Notes under the pieces: generated by a model | What the model was told of the DNA's origin: nothing | The model's database searches: none | Seen by the model: the letters and a program-made list of their open reading frames with translations, nothing else | Assembly (NCBI GenBank): GCA_049700455.1 | Contig: JBNAVJ010000011.1 | Coordinates: forward strand, 5,509 to 69,508 | DNA length: 64,000 bases | DNA from: JBNAVJ01 sp049700455 | GTDB lineage: Bacteria > Bacteroidota > Ignavibacteria > Tepidaquicellales > Tepidaquicellaceae | Reading direction: 5' to 3' | Program-made: the position numbers and the translations under genes | Shown here: positions 19,396 through 28,511 of the stretch, in pieces | How positions within the stretch are numbered: position 1 is the stretch's first letter | Layout of the letters: the number at the start of each line of letters is the position of its first letter

Positions 19396-20345
19396 AAGAA
19401 ATAGCCATTGGGATAGATATAGGAGGGACAAATACAGTAATTGCTGCTGTTGATATCACAGGAGAACTATTGGCTGAAAGAGTTATTAGGACGGATAAAT
19501 ACGAGATGGTAGAAGAGTATGTTGATAATATAGCAGAAACTATAGAAAATTTACTTACTGTTCTTGGGGAAAACACTTCGCTGATTGGAATTGGGATTGG
19601 TGCTCCTAATGTAAATAGTTATACTGGCACCATTGAGTTTGCTCCAAATCTTAAGTGGAAAGGTAATATAAAACTGGACGTTCTAATTTCTAAGTATTTT
19701 AATGTTCCAGTGTATCTTTTAAACGATGCTAATGCAGCAGCTCTTGGAGAAATGATGTATGGAGCAGCTAAAGGGATGAGAGATTTTATTGTTGTAACTC
19801 TTGGGACAGGACTGGGGAGCGGATTTGTATCAAATGGAGAACTTATAGTAGGACATAATGGCCATGCAGGAGAGTTAGGACATACCATTGTTAGGCCTAA
19901 TGGACGTCCCTGTGGGTGTGGTAGAAATGGTTGCCTTGAACAGTATGCTTCCGCTACTGGTATAGTAAAAACTGTGAAAGATATGCTTAAAAATGAAAGT
20001 TATGATTCAATTCTACGCTCTTACAAGGATTTTGAGATTACTTCTAAATTAATATATCAGGCGGCACAACAAGGGGATGCTCTTTCAATTCAAGCATTTG
20101 AATTTACTGGCAAGATTCTTGGTTTAGCACTTGCTAATGCAGTTGCAATTGTTGACCCGGAAGTTATAATCCTTGCAGGGGGGTTATCTTTTGCAGGTGA
20201 ATTTTTGTTAAAGCCAACCCGAAAGTCGTTTGAAGAAAACCTTATGCATAATTACAAAAATAAGGTAAGAGTTATACTTTCTAAAATTCTAGCAGGTAAT
20301 CCAGCAGTACTTGGAGCAAGTGCAATTGTTTGGAAAAATCTTTAG
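19392..20345 (+). CDS. ROK family sugar kinase (glucokinase-like)
   Basis: This cytosolic ATP-dependent hexose kinase of 317 residues has the N-terminal phosphate-binding loop GIDIGGTNT, the catalytic Asp in LLNDANAAALGE, the GTGLGSGFVSNGEL adenosine/phosphate motif, and the ROK zinc-type signature GRPCGCGRNGCLEQYAS. No helix-turn-helix domain precedes it, so it is an enzyme rather than a ROK repressor. The start overlaps the end of the MFS transporter by 4 bases. Likely substrates are glucose, N-acetylglucosamine or N-acetylmannosamine; the sequence alone does not settle which. Confidence 0.92.
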   Translation: MKEIAIGIDIGGTNTVIAAVDITGELLAERVIRTDKYEMVEEYVDNIAETIENLLTVLGENTSLIGIGIGAPNVNSYTGTIEFAPNLKWKGNIKLDVLISKYFNVPVYLLNDANAAALGEMMYGAAKGMRDFIVVTLGTGLGSGFVSNGELIVGHNGHAGELGHTIVRPNGRPCGCGRNGCLEQYASATGIVKTVKDMLKNESYDSILRSYKDFEITSKLIYQAAQQGDALSIQAFEFTGKILGLALANAVAIVDPEVIILAGGLSFAGEFLLKPTRKSFEENLMHNYKNKVRVILSKILAGNPAVLGASAIVWKNL

Positions 20346-20364
20346 TAAATATTAAAAATTTACT

Positions 20365-21354
20365 ATGCAAACAAGAAGAAATTTTCTTAAACTAACTTCA
20401 CTATTTACTCTTTTATTTCCATTTATCAGAAAAACAAATTTTAGTTTTAGACTTAACAAAACAGGTATTCGGAAACCAATTGTTATTTCGACCTGGAATT
20501 TTGGTATTCCTGCAAATGCAGGAGCATGGGAAATTTTAAATAAAGGAGGATGGTCTCTTGATGCTGTTGAAGCGGGGGTAAAGATTCCTGAAGCAGATCC
20601 TCTTGTTAGGTCTGTTGGTTATGGAGCGTTACCCGATAGAGATGGGTATTTAACGCTTGATGCTTGTATTATGGATAATGAATTTAATTGTGGTTCTGTG
20701 GCATTTCTGCAACACATTATGCATCCAATTTCAGTAGCGAGGCTGGTAATGGAGCGTACGCCTCATATTATGCTTGTTGGAGAAGGGGCATTAAAGTTTG
20801 CACTCAAGAATGGGTTTAAGAAAGAAAATCTTTTGACGAAAGAAGCGGAAGAAATGTGGAAAGAATGGCTCAAGTCAACAAATTATGTTCCAGAAATAGA
20901 TTCTCAATCTCAAAATCACGATACTATTGGAATGCTTGCTCTGGATAATGGAGGAAGGCTTGCAGGAGCCTGTACAACAAGTGGATTGAGATATAAAATG
21001 CATGGACGGGTTGGAGATTCTCCTATTATAGGAGCAGGTTTATATGTTGATGGTGAAATAGGTGCTGCAACTGCAACAGGTATAGGGGAAGAGGTGATTC
21101 GAATTTCTGGAAGCCATTTGATAGTAGAACTTATGCGTCAGGGCAAAACCCCCCGTCAGGCTTGTGAAGAAGCAGTAAGAAGAATTATAAAGGCTAAAAA
21201 AGGAAAAATTTCAGATGACTTACAGGTTGGTTTTCTTGCTCTTGATAAAAGTGGAGAGTATGGGGCTTATGCTATAAGAGAAGGTTTTCAATATGCAGTG
21301 TATTCACCGGAAGAACAGAATGTACTTAAAAACGCAGACTACGAATTAAAATAA
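20365..21354 (+). CDS. Tat-exported N4-(beta-N-acetylglucosaminyl)-L-asparaginase-like Ntn hydrolase
   Basis: The 329-residue protein resembles glycosylasparaginase and isoaspartyl peptidase of the Ntn-hydrolase superfamily. These make themselves active by cutting before a nucleophilic Thr, here Thr187 in NHDTIGMLALDN. Substrate-binding segments GRVGDSPIIGAGLYV and TATGIGEEVIRISGSH follow. The N-terminus has a twin-arginine type signal (TRRNFLKLTSLF and a hydrophobic run), so it is probably exported folded. It follows the ROK kinase by 19 bases. Family members release aspartate or GlcNAc from Asn-linked material; that would fit a coupled amino-sugar carrier and kinase, but this link is inference. 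Confidence 0.88.
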   Translation: MQTRRNFLKLTSLFTLLFPFIRKTNFSFRLNKTGIRKPIVISTWNFGIPANAGAWEILNKGGWSLDAVEAGVKIPEADPLVRSVGYGALPDRDGYLTLDACIMDNEFNCGSVAFLQHIMHPISVARLVMERTPHIMLVGEGALKFALKNGFKKENLLTKEAEEMWKEWLKSTNYVPEIDSQSQNHDTIGMLALDNGGRLAGACTTSGLRYKMHGRVGDSPIIGAGLYVDGEIGAATATGIGEEVIRISGSHLIVELMRQGKTPRQACEEAVRRIIKAKKGKISDDLQVGFLALDKSGEYGAYAIREGFQYAVYSPEEQNVLKNADYELK

Positions 21355-21407
21355 TTAAAAGAGTACAAAATAAAATAATTTTGGAAAAAACTTACAATAT
21401 ATCAGTT

Positions 21408-23027
21408 ATGATAAAGAAAACACTTTTTTTATTATTATTTTTTTTAATTTTTATGAAGACTGCCTACTTGCAGGAAACTATTGAGAAAAAATTAGCAGCT
21501 TTCAAGGAAGTGCAATTAACTTCAAATCTTAGCTGGCTAAGTGAATCGGAAAAGAAAATAATCCCTATTTTAATTGAAGTTGCTAAAATAATGGATGACC
21601 TTTTCTGGCTCCAGAGTTTCGGCAATAAAGAATCTTTGTTATCAAAAATAGAAGACCCCGCTACGCGTCAATTTATCCTTATTAATTATGGGCCCTGGGA
21701 AAGATTGAATAACAATAAACCTTTCCTCGAAGGATTTGGAGAAAAACCAAAAGGTGCAAATTTCTATCCCGTAGATATGACAAAGGAAGAATTTGAAAAG
21801 CTTTCAGATTCTCTAAAGCTGAGTCCCTATTCTATTCTTAAAAGAGATGAGACTGGAAGGTTGGTTGTAATACCATACAGTATTGCTTATAAAGAAAAGC
21901 TACAACTTGCTGCCAGTTTAATGAAACAAGCCGCTGAAATTTCTGAGAATTTAGAGATGAAAGAGTATTTGCAGTTACGTGCAGATGCGCTTTTGACAGA
22001 TTCTTACCAACAGAGTGATTTCAAGTGGATGGATATGAAAAATTCTAACATTGATTTTATTGTAGGACCAATTGAAAATTATGAAGATGCTCTTTTTGGG
22101 GTAAAAACCTCATTTGAGTCATTTGTTCTGGTAAAGGATTTAGAATGGAGTCTGAAACTACAAAAATTTACAGCCTTACTGCCGAGATTACAAAGCGAGC
22201 TACCTGTAAACCCCAAATATAAAAGTGAAATACCAGGAACAGAATCTGATATGAATGTTTACGAAGCAATATATTACGCTGGAGATTGCAATGCAGGGAG
22301 TAAAACAATAGCAATAAATCTTCCTAATGACGAAGAAGTACAGACAAAAAAAGGTTCTCGACGACTTCAACTGAAAAATGCAATGAGAGCGAAGTTTGAT
22401 TACATTATGAAACCTATTGCAGATGTTCTTATATCACCAGAACAGAGGAAGTATGTTAAGTTTAACGCTTTCTTTGAAAATGTTACTTTTCATGAAGTGG
22501 CGCATGGATTGGGAATAAAAAACACCATTAACGGAAAAGGAACGGTAAGAGAAGCACTTAAAGAACAATATGCTGCATTGGAAGAAAGGAAAGCAGATAT
22601 TCTGGGTCTTTATCTTGTAACTAAATTATATGAAATGAGAGAGTTAGATAGTGGAGAGTTGCTGGATAATTATGTTACCTTTCTGGCAGGGATATTCAGA
22701 TCTTGTAGGTTTGGGGCTTCAAGTGCACACGGAAAAGCCAATATGATGCAATTTTATTTCTTTGAGGAAAATGGTGCTTTCACGAGAACGAAGGAAGGCT
22801 TTTATTCTGTTAATTTTGAAAAAATGAAAGAAGCTGTTGAAAAATCCATTCAACTAATTCTCCAGATTCAGGGTGATGGAGATTATGAGATGGCAAAAGA
22901 ACTTATAAAAAGAGATGGCTATATAAAAGACCAGCTTAAAGCAGATTTGAATAAAGTAAATTCCTCTTCCATTCCTGTTGATATATATTTTCGTCAGGGA
23001 GTGGAAGTATTGAAATTCAATAAATAA
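21408..23027 (+). CDS. Exported M49 (dipeptidyl peptidase III)-like zinc peptidase
   Basis: The predicted protein of 539 residues starts with a hydrophobic signal (MIKKTLFLLLFFLIF and following). The zinc site is HEVAH at about 362-366 followed by GLG, and the second ligand helix is EERKAD from about residue 392. This EExxAD helix is characteristic of the dipeptidyl peptidase III family, but classic M49 enzymes have HExxGH with one residue more, so this belongs to the shorter HEXXH branch. The frame can start at a TTG at 21381; I prefer the ATG at 21408 because it begins the signal peptide. It lies among other peptidases. Substrate unknown. Confidence 0.78.
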   Translation: MIKKTLFLLLFFLIFMKTAYLQETIEKKLAAFKEVQLTSNLSWLSESEKKIIPILIEVAKIMDDLFWLQSFGNKESLLSKIEDPATRQFILINYGPWERLNNNKPFLEGFGEKPKGANFYPVDMTKEEFEKLSDSLKLSPYSILKRDETGRLVVIPYSIAYKEKLQLAASLMKQAAEISENLEMKEYLQLRADALLTDSYQQSDFKWMDMKNSNIDFIVGPIENYEDALFGVKTSFESFVLVKDLEWSLKLQKFTALLPRLQSELPVNPKYKSEIPGTESDMNVYEAIYYAGDCNAGSKTIAINLPNDEEVQTKKGSRRLQLKNAMRAKFDYIMKPIADVLISPEQRKYVKFNAFFENVTFHEVAHGLGIKNTINGKGTVREALKEQYAALEERKADILGLYLVTKLYEMRELDSGELLDNYVTFLAGIFRSCRFGASSAHGKANMMQFYFFEENGAFTRTKEGFYSVNFEKMKEAVEKSIQLILQIQGDGDYEMAKELIKRDGYIKDQLKADLNKVNSSSIPVDIYFRQGVEVLKFNK

Positions 23028-23035
23028 CTACTTCG

Positions 23036-24463
23036 ATGGACATTTCTGAATTTAAATTATATGCATATCAATTAATTAACTGGATTGCTGAGTACTATGC
23101 AAACATAGAGGAATATCCGGTACGTTCCCCTCTAAAACCTGGTGATGTTATCAATCAATTGCCAAAAGAAGCACCTCAAAAAGCTCAGCCATTTGAAGCT
23201 ATAATGAGTGATTTCGAAAAAGTTATTTTACCGGGAATAACTCATTGGCAATCACCAAATTTTTTTGCATATTTTCCTGCTAATGCAAGTTTTCCTTCTA
23301 TTCTGGCAGAAATGTTGACCGCTGCACTTGGCGTGCAGGGAATGAAATGGGAAACTTCCCCTGCTGCTGCCGAACTTGAAGAACAGGTACTTAACTGGAT
23401 TAAGAAAGCATTTCACTTACCTACGAGATTTGAAGGTGTAATTCAAGATACAGCTTCAACCTCTACCCTGGTGGCTATTCTTACTGCCAGGGAAAAACTT
23501 TTTAATTTTGAGAGCAATAAGTCGGGACTTTTTGACAAACAACGACTCAGAGTATACTGTTCTACAGAGGCTCATTCTTCTGTGGAAAAGGCTGTCAAGG
23601 TTGCCGGTATAGGAAATGAAAATCTCGTAAAAATCCGGGTGGATAAAAATTTTCGTATGAAGCCGGATGAACTCGATGAACAAATCAGAAAAGATAAAGA
23701 ACATGGTTATTCTCCTTTATGTGTTGTTGCTGCGCTTGGAACAACTGGTTGTACTGCAATTGACCCACTTGAAGAAATTGCTAAAGTATGTGAAAAACAT
23801 AATTTATGGCTACATGTTGATGCTGCTTATGGCGGCTCAGCACTAATACTTCCTGAATATAGATGGATGATTAAAGGGATTGAACATGTGAACTCTTTTG
23901 TATTTAACCCCCATAAATGGATGTTTACTAATTTCGATTGTAGTGTCTATTTTGTGCAAGATAAAAATGATTTGATAAAAACTTTTGAGATTATTCCTGA
24001 ATATCTAAAGACCAGGGTTGATTCAAAAGTTAATAATTATTGTGATTGGGGTATCCAGCTTGGGAGAAGGTTTCGGGCGCTTAAACTTTGGTTTGTTTTA
24101 AGGGCTTATGGACTTAAAGGAATAAGTGAAAAATTGCGCTACCATATAAAACTTGCTGAAATGTTTGAAACCGAATTAATTAAAGATGGGCATTTCGACC
24201 TTATGGCACCTCGCACTATGAACCTTGTTTGCTTTCGTTATAGGCCTGATACTCTTCCAGAAAGCAAACTCAATGATTTAAATCAACGGATTTTACAGAA
24301 GATAAATGATAGTGGTAAAATATATCTTTCACACACAAAATTAAATGGTAAATATACATTAAGGTTTGTTTGTGGACAAACGAACGTTAATGAGGATAAT
24401 ATTCGAAGAGCTCTTGAGATAATAAAACAAACCTGTATTACTGAGGCAGCAGAGGTAAGTTAG
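23036..24463 (+). CDS. Aromatic-L-amino-acid decarboxylase-type PLP enzyme
   Basis: This group II PLP decarboxylase of 475 residues converts an amino acid (aromatic such as Trp, Tyr or Phe, or possibly Glu) to its amine and CO2. Family features are THWQSPNFFAYFPAN near residue 65, the cofactor Asp in LHVDAAYGGSALI, and the Schiff-base Lys294 in FNPHKWMFTNFDC. It begins 9 bases after the M49-like peptidase, so amino acids freed by peptidases may be its substrates. Its 3' end overlaps the convergent LtaS-like gene by 26 bases. The aromatic assignment rests on overall resemblance to DDC-type enzymes. Confidence 0.9.
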   Translation: MDISEFKLYAYQLINWIAEYYANIEEYPVRSPLKPGDVINQLPKEAPQKAQPFEAIMSDFEKVILPGITHWQSPNFFAYFPANASFPSILAEMLTAALGVQGMKWETSPAAAELEEQVLNWIKKAFHLPTRFEGVIQDTASTSTLVAILTAREKLFNFESNKSGLFDKQRLRVYCSTEAHSSVEKAVKVAGIGNENLVKIRVDKNFRMKPDELDEQIRKDKEHGYSPLCVVAALGTTGCTAIDPLEEIAKVCEKHNLWLHVDAAYGGSALILPEYRWMIKGIEHVNSFVFNPHKWMFTNFDCSVYFVQDKNDLIKTFEIIPEYLKTRVDSKVNNYCDWGIQLGRRFRALKLWFVLRAYGLKGISEKLRYHIKLAEMFETELIKDGHFDLMAPRTMNLVCFRYRPDTLPESKLNDLNQRILQKINDSGKIYLSHTKLNGKYTLRFVCGQTNVNEDNIRRALEIIKQTCITEAAEVS

Positions 24464-26405
24464 TCTTTTTCTTTTCTATAAGCCACTGTGTAACTTGTAG
24501 CATTGAATATGCATAGGTTTGCATACTATCTACTACCTGTGGGTACCCATTGAGATAATTTGTAACATCTTTTAGCTTATATTTATAGAGTGTAGTGGGT
24601 CCCTCTGTCCGAATAACGAGGAAAAATTCTTTGTTAAGAACTCCTATTTTGTCATCGGCGGTAAAAAATGCAAAGGGGCGTTTTTCTGTACGTAAATCAA
24701 TTCCGAGAGTATTATTGATGTAATTTAACTTTAGTAGACCCATAAGTGTTGGGGTAAGGTCAACTTGTAGTCCAATATCTTCATATAGTCTTGGAGAAAT
24801 TCTTTTTTCCCAGAAAAAAATCATAGGAATATGATGATATGTAAGGGACATATCATAAGTTGGGTCGAAACGTTGTCCGTGATCACCAACGAAAACAAAA
24901 ATTGTATTATTATACCAACCTCTCTTTCTGGCTTTTTCTATGAAATGACTAATTGACCAGTCTGTAAATTCAAAAAGTTGTTCATAGTAATCTTTGGTTT
25001 TAGGTTGAAAGGGTACATTTTGAGGGATGGTATTTGCCTCATGGCTGGTGGAAGTCAATATAACTCCCAGAAAAGGGGTGTTGTTATTATAAGAAAGCTC
25101 ATCAAATTCTTGCAAGGACCTATCAAACAAAAAATTGTCTGATGCTCCCCAAAAAGTGTTCAGGCAGGAATCGGGATAATTCTCTTTAGAAATTATTTTA
25201 TCAAAATCATTTTGTAATGTAAAGCTATTCATATTATCAAAGGTCTTATCACCGGAGCATATAAACACAGTGTTGTAATTATATTTTTTAAGTATGCTAG
25301 ATATTCCTGAATATTTTAATGAAGAACTCAATGGATCTGTAAGGGGTTTAATGTTTAATATACTTGGAAGTCCACAAAGGATACTGTATAATCCATTGTA
25401 TGTATGAATACCGGCTGAATAAATGTTTTCAAAGGTAATCGAATAATTAGATAAACTATCAAGAAATGGCATTATTTTAACTCCATCAGTTTCTTTTCGT
25501 AATATATATGTACATAGACTTTCAACTATAACTATGATAACATTAGGTTTCACAGTTGGTTGTCTTGAAAATTTTATTTCTGAAGCAATCGGATAATCAG
25601 ATACTCCTTTTCTATTCAAGGAAATTTTTACCCGTTCCATTGCTTCCTGATTACTCATTGTAGAAACTCTCTGGTTCTTAAAGCTGGTGACAAAATTATA
25701 TATAGGGTTTATACCAAGTTGATTGGGAAAAGAGTAGTCGGAAAAATAGGCACTCTCGATAGACAAAGGCTTTTTAGAAAAATTAGTTTCCCCACGTGCT
25801 CCGAAAAACAATAAAATACCAACTGCTATTATTACTGAAATATTTATAAGCAGAGGACTATTACTTTTAATATTATATAATGTCTTTCTGGCAATCCAGA
25901 TGATAAAAAAGCAAGATAATCCATAGAAAATAAAAAACATAACCAGGTAAGGCAGATAATATGATTCAAGAAAAACAGTTTTAAACATAATAGAAAAATC
26001 TTCGGACCAGTTCAAGACTACATTACTAATTCTTGCATTATAATATGCAAAATATGGGATATCCACGCTAAGTATAGCAATTACAAAAAATTGTATAATC
26101 AAGAGTAAAATAATCAAAATAAGGAAAAGCATTTCTCCCCGCCGACTTATAAGTAAGTCTAAAATTATGAAAATTAAAGGAATGAAAGTTAAATACGAAG
26201 ATGTTGAAATATCAAACACCAATCCTCTATTAAATAAGGAATATGAGAAATTTACTGAGGTAGTATTTTCTGTTAAATTAACGTTTAGAAAAAACAGTAC
26301 CAGCCTATAGATTTGAAATATAATGAGGTTAAATGTAAAGTAAGAAATCAAAAACAAAATTCGTTCTCGAAAGTTGGTTATTTGCTTTTGAGTTAGTTCT
26401 ATCAA
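24438..26405 (-). CDS. LTA-synthase-like membrane sulfatase/phosphotransferase
   Basis: The 655-residue protein has five or so transmembrane helices in the first 195 residues and an extracytoplasmic alkaline-phosphatase-fold domain. Metal-site segments include VIIVIVESLCTYI (Glu ligand), SAGIHTYNGLYSILCGLPS (Thr nucleophile region) and FVGDHGQRFD. In Gram-positives such enzymes polymerise glycerol phosphate; in Gram-negatives relatives move phosphoglycerol or phosphoethanolamine onto glycans or lipids. The start is a TTG at 26405, forced by an in-frame TGA at 26408-26406. It converges on the decarboxylase with a 26-base overlap of the coding ends. The donor and acceptor are unknown. Confidence 0.86.
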   Translation of the reverse strand: MIELTQKQITNFRERILFLISYFTFNLIIFQIYRLVLFFLNVNLTENTTSVNFSYSLFNRGLVFDISTSSYLTFIPLIFIILDLLISRRGEMLFLILIILLLIIQFFVIAILSVDIPYFAYYNARISNVVLNWSEDFSIMFKTVFLESYYLPYLVMFFIFYGLSCFFIIWIARKTLYNIKSNSPLLINISVIIAVGILLFFGARGETNFSKKPLSIESAYFSDYSFPNQLGINPIYNFVTSFKNQRVSTMSNQEAMERVKISLNRKGVSDYPIASEIKFSRQPTVKPNVIIVIVESLCTYILRKETDGVKIMPFLDSLSNYSITFENIYSAGIHTYNGLYSILCGLPSILNIKPLTDPLSSSLKYSGISSILKKYNYNTVFICSGDKTFDNMNSFTLQNDFDKIISKENYPDSCLNTFWGASDNFLFDRSLQEFDELSYNNNTPFLGVILTSTSHEANTIPQNVPFQPKTKDYYEQLFEFTDWSISHFIEKARKRGWYNNTIFVFVGDHGQRFDPTYDMSLTYHHIPMIFFWEKRISPRLYEDIGLQVDLTPTLMGLLKLNYINNTLGIDLRTEKRPFAFFTADDKIGVLNKEFFLVIRTEGPTTLYKYKLKDVTNYLNGYPQVVDSMQTYAYSMLQVTQWLIEKKKTNLPLLPQ

Positions 26406-26488
26406 TCAAGTTTAGTATATTATTATATAATAAAATACCAGAAATAAAATAGCTATTCAATTCAAATCTAAATAAAAGGGAAAAACTT

Positions 26489-26923
26489 ATGAAACAACAA
26501 AATTATTCAAACCATAGACGGTATGTATTTACCTACCATTTCTTAACCTTTCTTGTAATACTTGTCTTGCTTGTCAGCTCGATATATTACAGTGTCAGTA
26601 TGTATTCAGCTCACCAATCGATAAAGATATGGCTATTTTTTGTGCTGAATTCATTAGTGCTTATAAGTCTTTTTTTTCATTCAAGGATGTTTGCCTTGAA
26701 GTCGCAGGATAGAGCTATTCGTGCGGAAGAAAATTTCAGGCATTACATTTTAACAGGGAAGCCATTAGATAGTCGCCTTACCACGAGACAAATTATAGGG
26801 TTAAGATTTGCTTCTGACGAAGAGTTTCCAGCGTTGGCAGTCAGAGCAGTAGAAGAAAACCTATCTGAAGATGAGATTAAAAGACTGGTAAAAAAATGGC
26901 GACCTGACTACTATCGTGTCTAA
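26489..26923 (+). CDS. DUF6526-like two-helix membrane protein
   Basis: A 144-residue protein with two hydrophobic helices at about 13-36 and 46-66, followed by a soluble part with IRAEENFRHYILTGKPLDSR and repeated charged helices ending in VKKWRPDYYRV. It resembles a small uncharacterised Bacteroidota family (DUF6526), recognised by general pattern. A good AAGGGA ribosome site precedes the ATG. It is followed after 16 bases by a serine hydrolase on the same strand. The function is unknown. Confidence 0.7.
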   Translation: MKQQNYSNHRRYVFTYHFLTFLVILVLLVSSIYYSVSMYSAHQSIKIWLFFVLNSLVLISLFFHSRMFALKSQDRAIRAEENFRHYILTGKPLDSRLTTRQIIGLRFASDEEFPALAVRAVEENLSEDEIKRLVKKWRPDYYRV

Positions 26924-26939
26924 CTCAAAAGTTTATGTT

Positions 26940-28469
26940 ATGAGAAAAGCAAAAATGTCTTTCTTTCTTGTTCTATTTATTTCTTCGTTATCATTTGCTC
27001 AAAACAGTTTTGTCAATGATTCATTGGATAATTATGTCTACGAGGCAATTAAGTTATGGGATATCCCGGGAGTAGCTGTTGCCATTGTAAAAGATGGTAA
27101 GATAATACTTTCACGAGGCTATGGAGTCAGAGAAATTTATAAAAACGATCTCGTTGATGAAAACACCCTTTTTATGATTGCTTCAAATACGAAGGCTTTT
27201 ACCGCAACAGCATTATGTTTATTGGAACACGATAAAATTCTTTCCCTCAATGATAGAGTTGTAAAGTGGTTGCCTTATTTTCGACTTTATGATTCAGTTA
27301 TTACTAATTACGTTACTATTAATGATTTATTATGTCATAGGCTTGGGTTAATGACTTTTCAAGGGGATTTTGTTAATTGGTCTTCTAATTTAAGCAATCG
27401 GGAAATCATAGAAAGATTGAAATTGCTCAAACCTGTATCAGAGTTTCGAACTACTTTCGGATATTGTAATGCAGCATTTCTTGTTGCTGGAGAGATAATT
27501 CCTGCGGCTACTGCTTATACGTGGGAAGAGTATGTAAGCAAAACAATTCTGAAACCACTTAAAATGACGCGGACATTCTTATCCTCTGAAATAATGAATA
27601 AAGACAATAATGCTTCACGTGGCCATAGTGCCTATATAGATTCGCTTATTGTTATTCCTTACGATAAAGTAGATAACCTTGCTCCAGCGGGAAGTATATG
27701 TTCTTCGGTAAGAGATATAGCAAAATGGCTTTTGATGTTGACAGAAAAAGGAAAATTTGAAGGAGAAGAAATTATCCCTGAAGAAGTGATTGAAAAAACC
27801 TATACCCCAAATACAATTATAGGTTTAAATAAGAGCAAAATTTTTAAGGGCATTAAACACATTAGAACTTATGGTCTTGGTTGGCAGGTAGAAGATTATG
27901 CTGGCAGACTACTCGTCTCTCATACTGGAGGTGTAAACGGCTTTGTAACTTCTACGTGTTTTTTACCTGAAGAAAGGCTTGGTATTGCTGTATTTACCAA
28001 TACAGATAATAACTATTTATATGAGGCTTTGAAATACCAGATAATTGATTCCTACCTCAGGATGCCGTATCGTAATTATAGTATGCTGTTTTATGAGTTC
28101 AGAAAAGATGAAATCTCTCAAATGAAAGATTTTATTAATAAAGAAAGTTCATTAGCAAAAACTTCTCCTCAACCGGAATTCCCACTGGTGATGTATAGCG
28201 GAACTTATGTAAACAACGTATATGGGCAGATTGAAATAAAGCTTGAAGACAATCTATTGAATATTTATTTTGAGCATCATCCTTTACTGAAAGCAACTTT
28301 AACTCCACGGGGTGGAAATAGTTTTTTGTGTACCTACAATCATCCTGGTTATGGAATAAAAGTGATAGAATTTTCTACACAGGATGGGGAAATAAGTTCT
28401 GTTACTATTAAGGTAAATGACTCAATAGATTTTATGCCCTATGAATTTGTAAAGAAGAAAGAAAAATAG
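26940..28469 (+). CDS. Class C beta-lactamase-fold serine hydrolase (exported)
   Basis: The product of 509 residues has a signal peptide (MRKAKMSFFLVLFISSLSFA) and a beta-lactamase/DD-peptidase domain with SxxK at Ser82-Lys85 (ASNTKAF), the YxN-type triad FGYCN, and HTGG in place of KTG. A lipocalin-like C-terminal domain of about 110 residues follows (starting near MYSGTYVNNVYGQIEI), as in Bacteroidota serine hydrolases annotated with DUF3471. Such proteins are usually esterases or D-amino-acid peptidases, not drug-resistance enzymes. The frame opens at a GTG at 26916 overlapping the previous gene; the ATG at 26940 begins the signal peptide and is preferred. Confidence 0.88.
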   Translation: MRKAKMSFFLVLFISSLSFAQNSFVNDSLDNYVYEAIKLWDIPGVAVAIVKDGKIILSRGYGVREIYKNDLVDENTLFMIASNTKAFTATALCLLEHDKILSLNDRVVKWLPYFRLYDSVITNYVTINDLLCHRLGLMTFQGDFVNWSSNLSNREIIERLKLLKPVSEFRTTFGYCNAAFLVAGEIIPAATAYTWEEYVSKTILKPLKMTRTFLSSEIMNKDNNASRGHSAYIDSLIVIPYDKVDNLAPAGSICSSVRDIAKWLLMLTEKGKFEGEEIIPEEVIEKTYTPNTIIGLNKSKIFKGIKHIRTYGLGWQVEDYAGRLLVSHTGGVNGFVTSTCFLPEERLGIAVFTNTDNNYLYEALKYQIIDSYLRMPYRNYSMLFYEFRKDEISQMKDFINKESSLAKTSPQPEFPLVMYSGTYVNNVYGQIEIKLEDNLLNIYFEHHPLLKATLTPRGGNSFLCTYNHPGYGIKVIEFSTQDGEISSVTIKVNDSIDFMPYEFVKKKEK

Positions 28470-28470
28470 A

Positions 28471-28504
28471 TTTTCAGGAAAGGCTTAATAGCCTTTCCTG
28501 AAAA
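28471..28504. terminator. Perfect 14-bp hairpin between convergent genes
   Basis: TTTTCAGGAAAGGC (28471-28484) pairs perfectly with GCCTTTCCTGAAAA (28491-28504) around a 6-base loop. It lies between the stop codons of the serine hydrolase and pepT. On the minus strand a T-rich run follows within five bases, so it should end pepT transcripts best and may serve both directions. Confidence 0.85.
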
Positions 28505-28511
28505 GGTTCTA

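Noticed and set aside
26940..28469. Antibiotic-resistance beta-lactamase
   Set aside because: The C-terminal lipocalin-like domain and HTGG variant fit the general serine hydrolase group, not AmpC.
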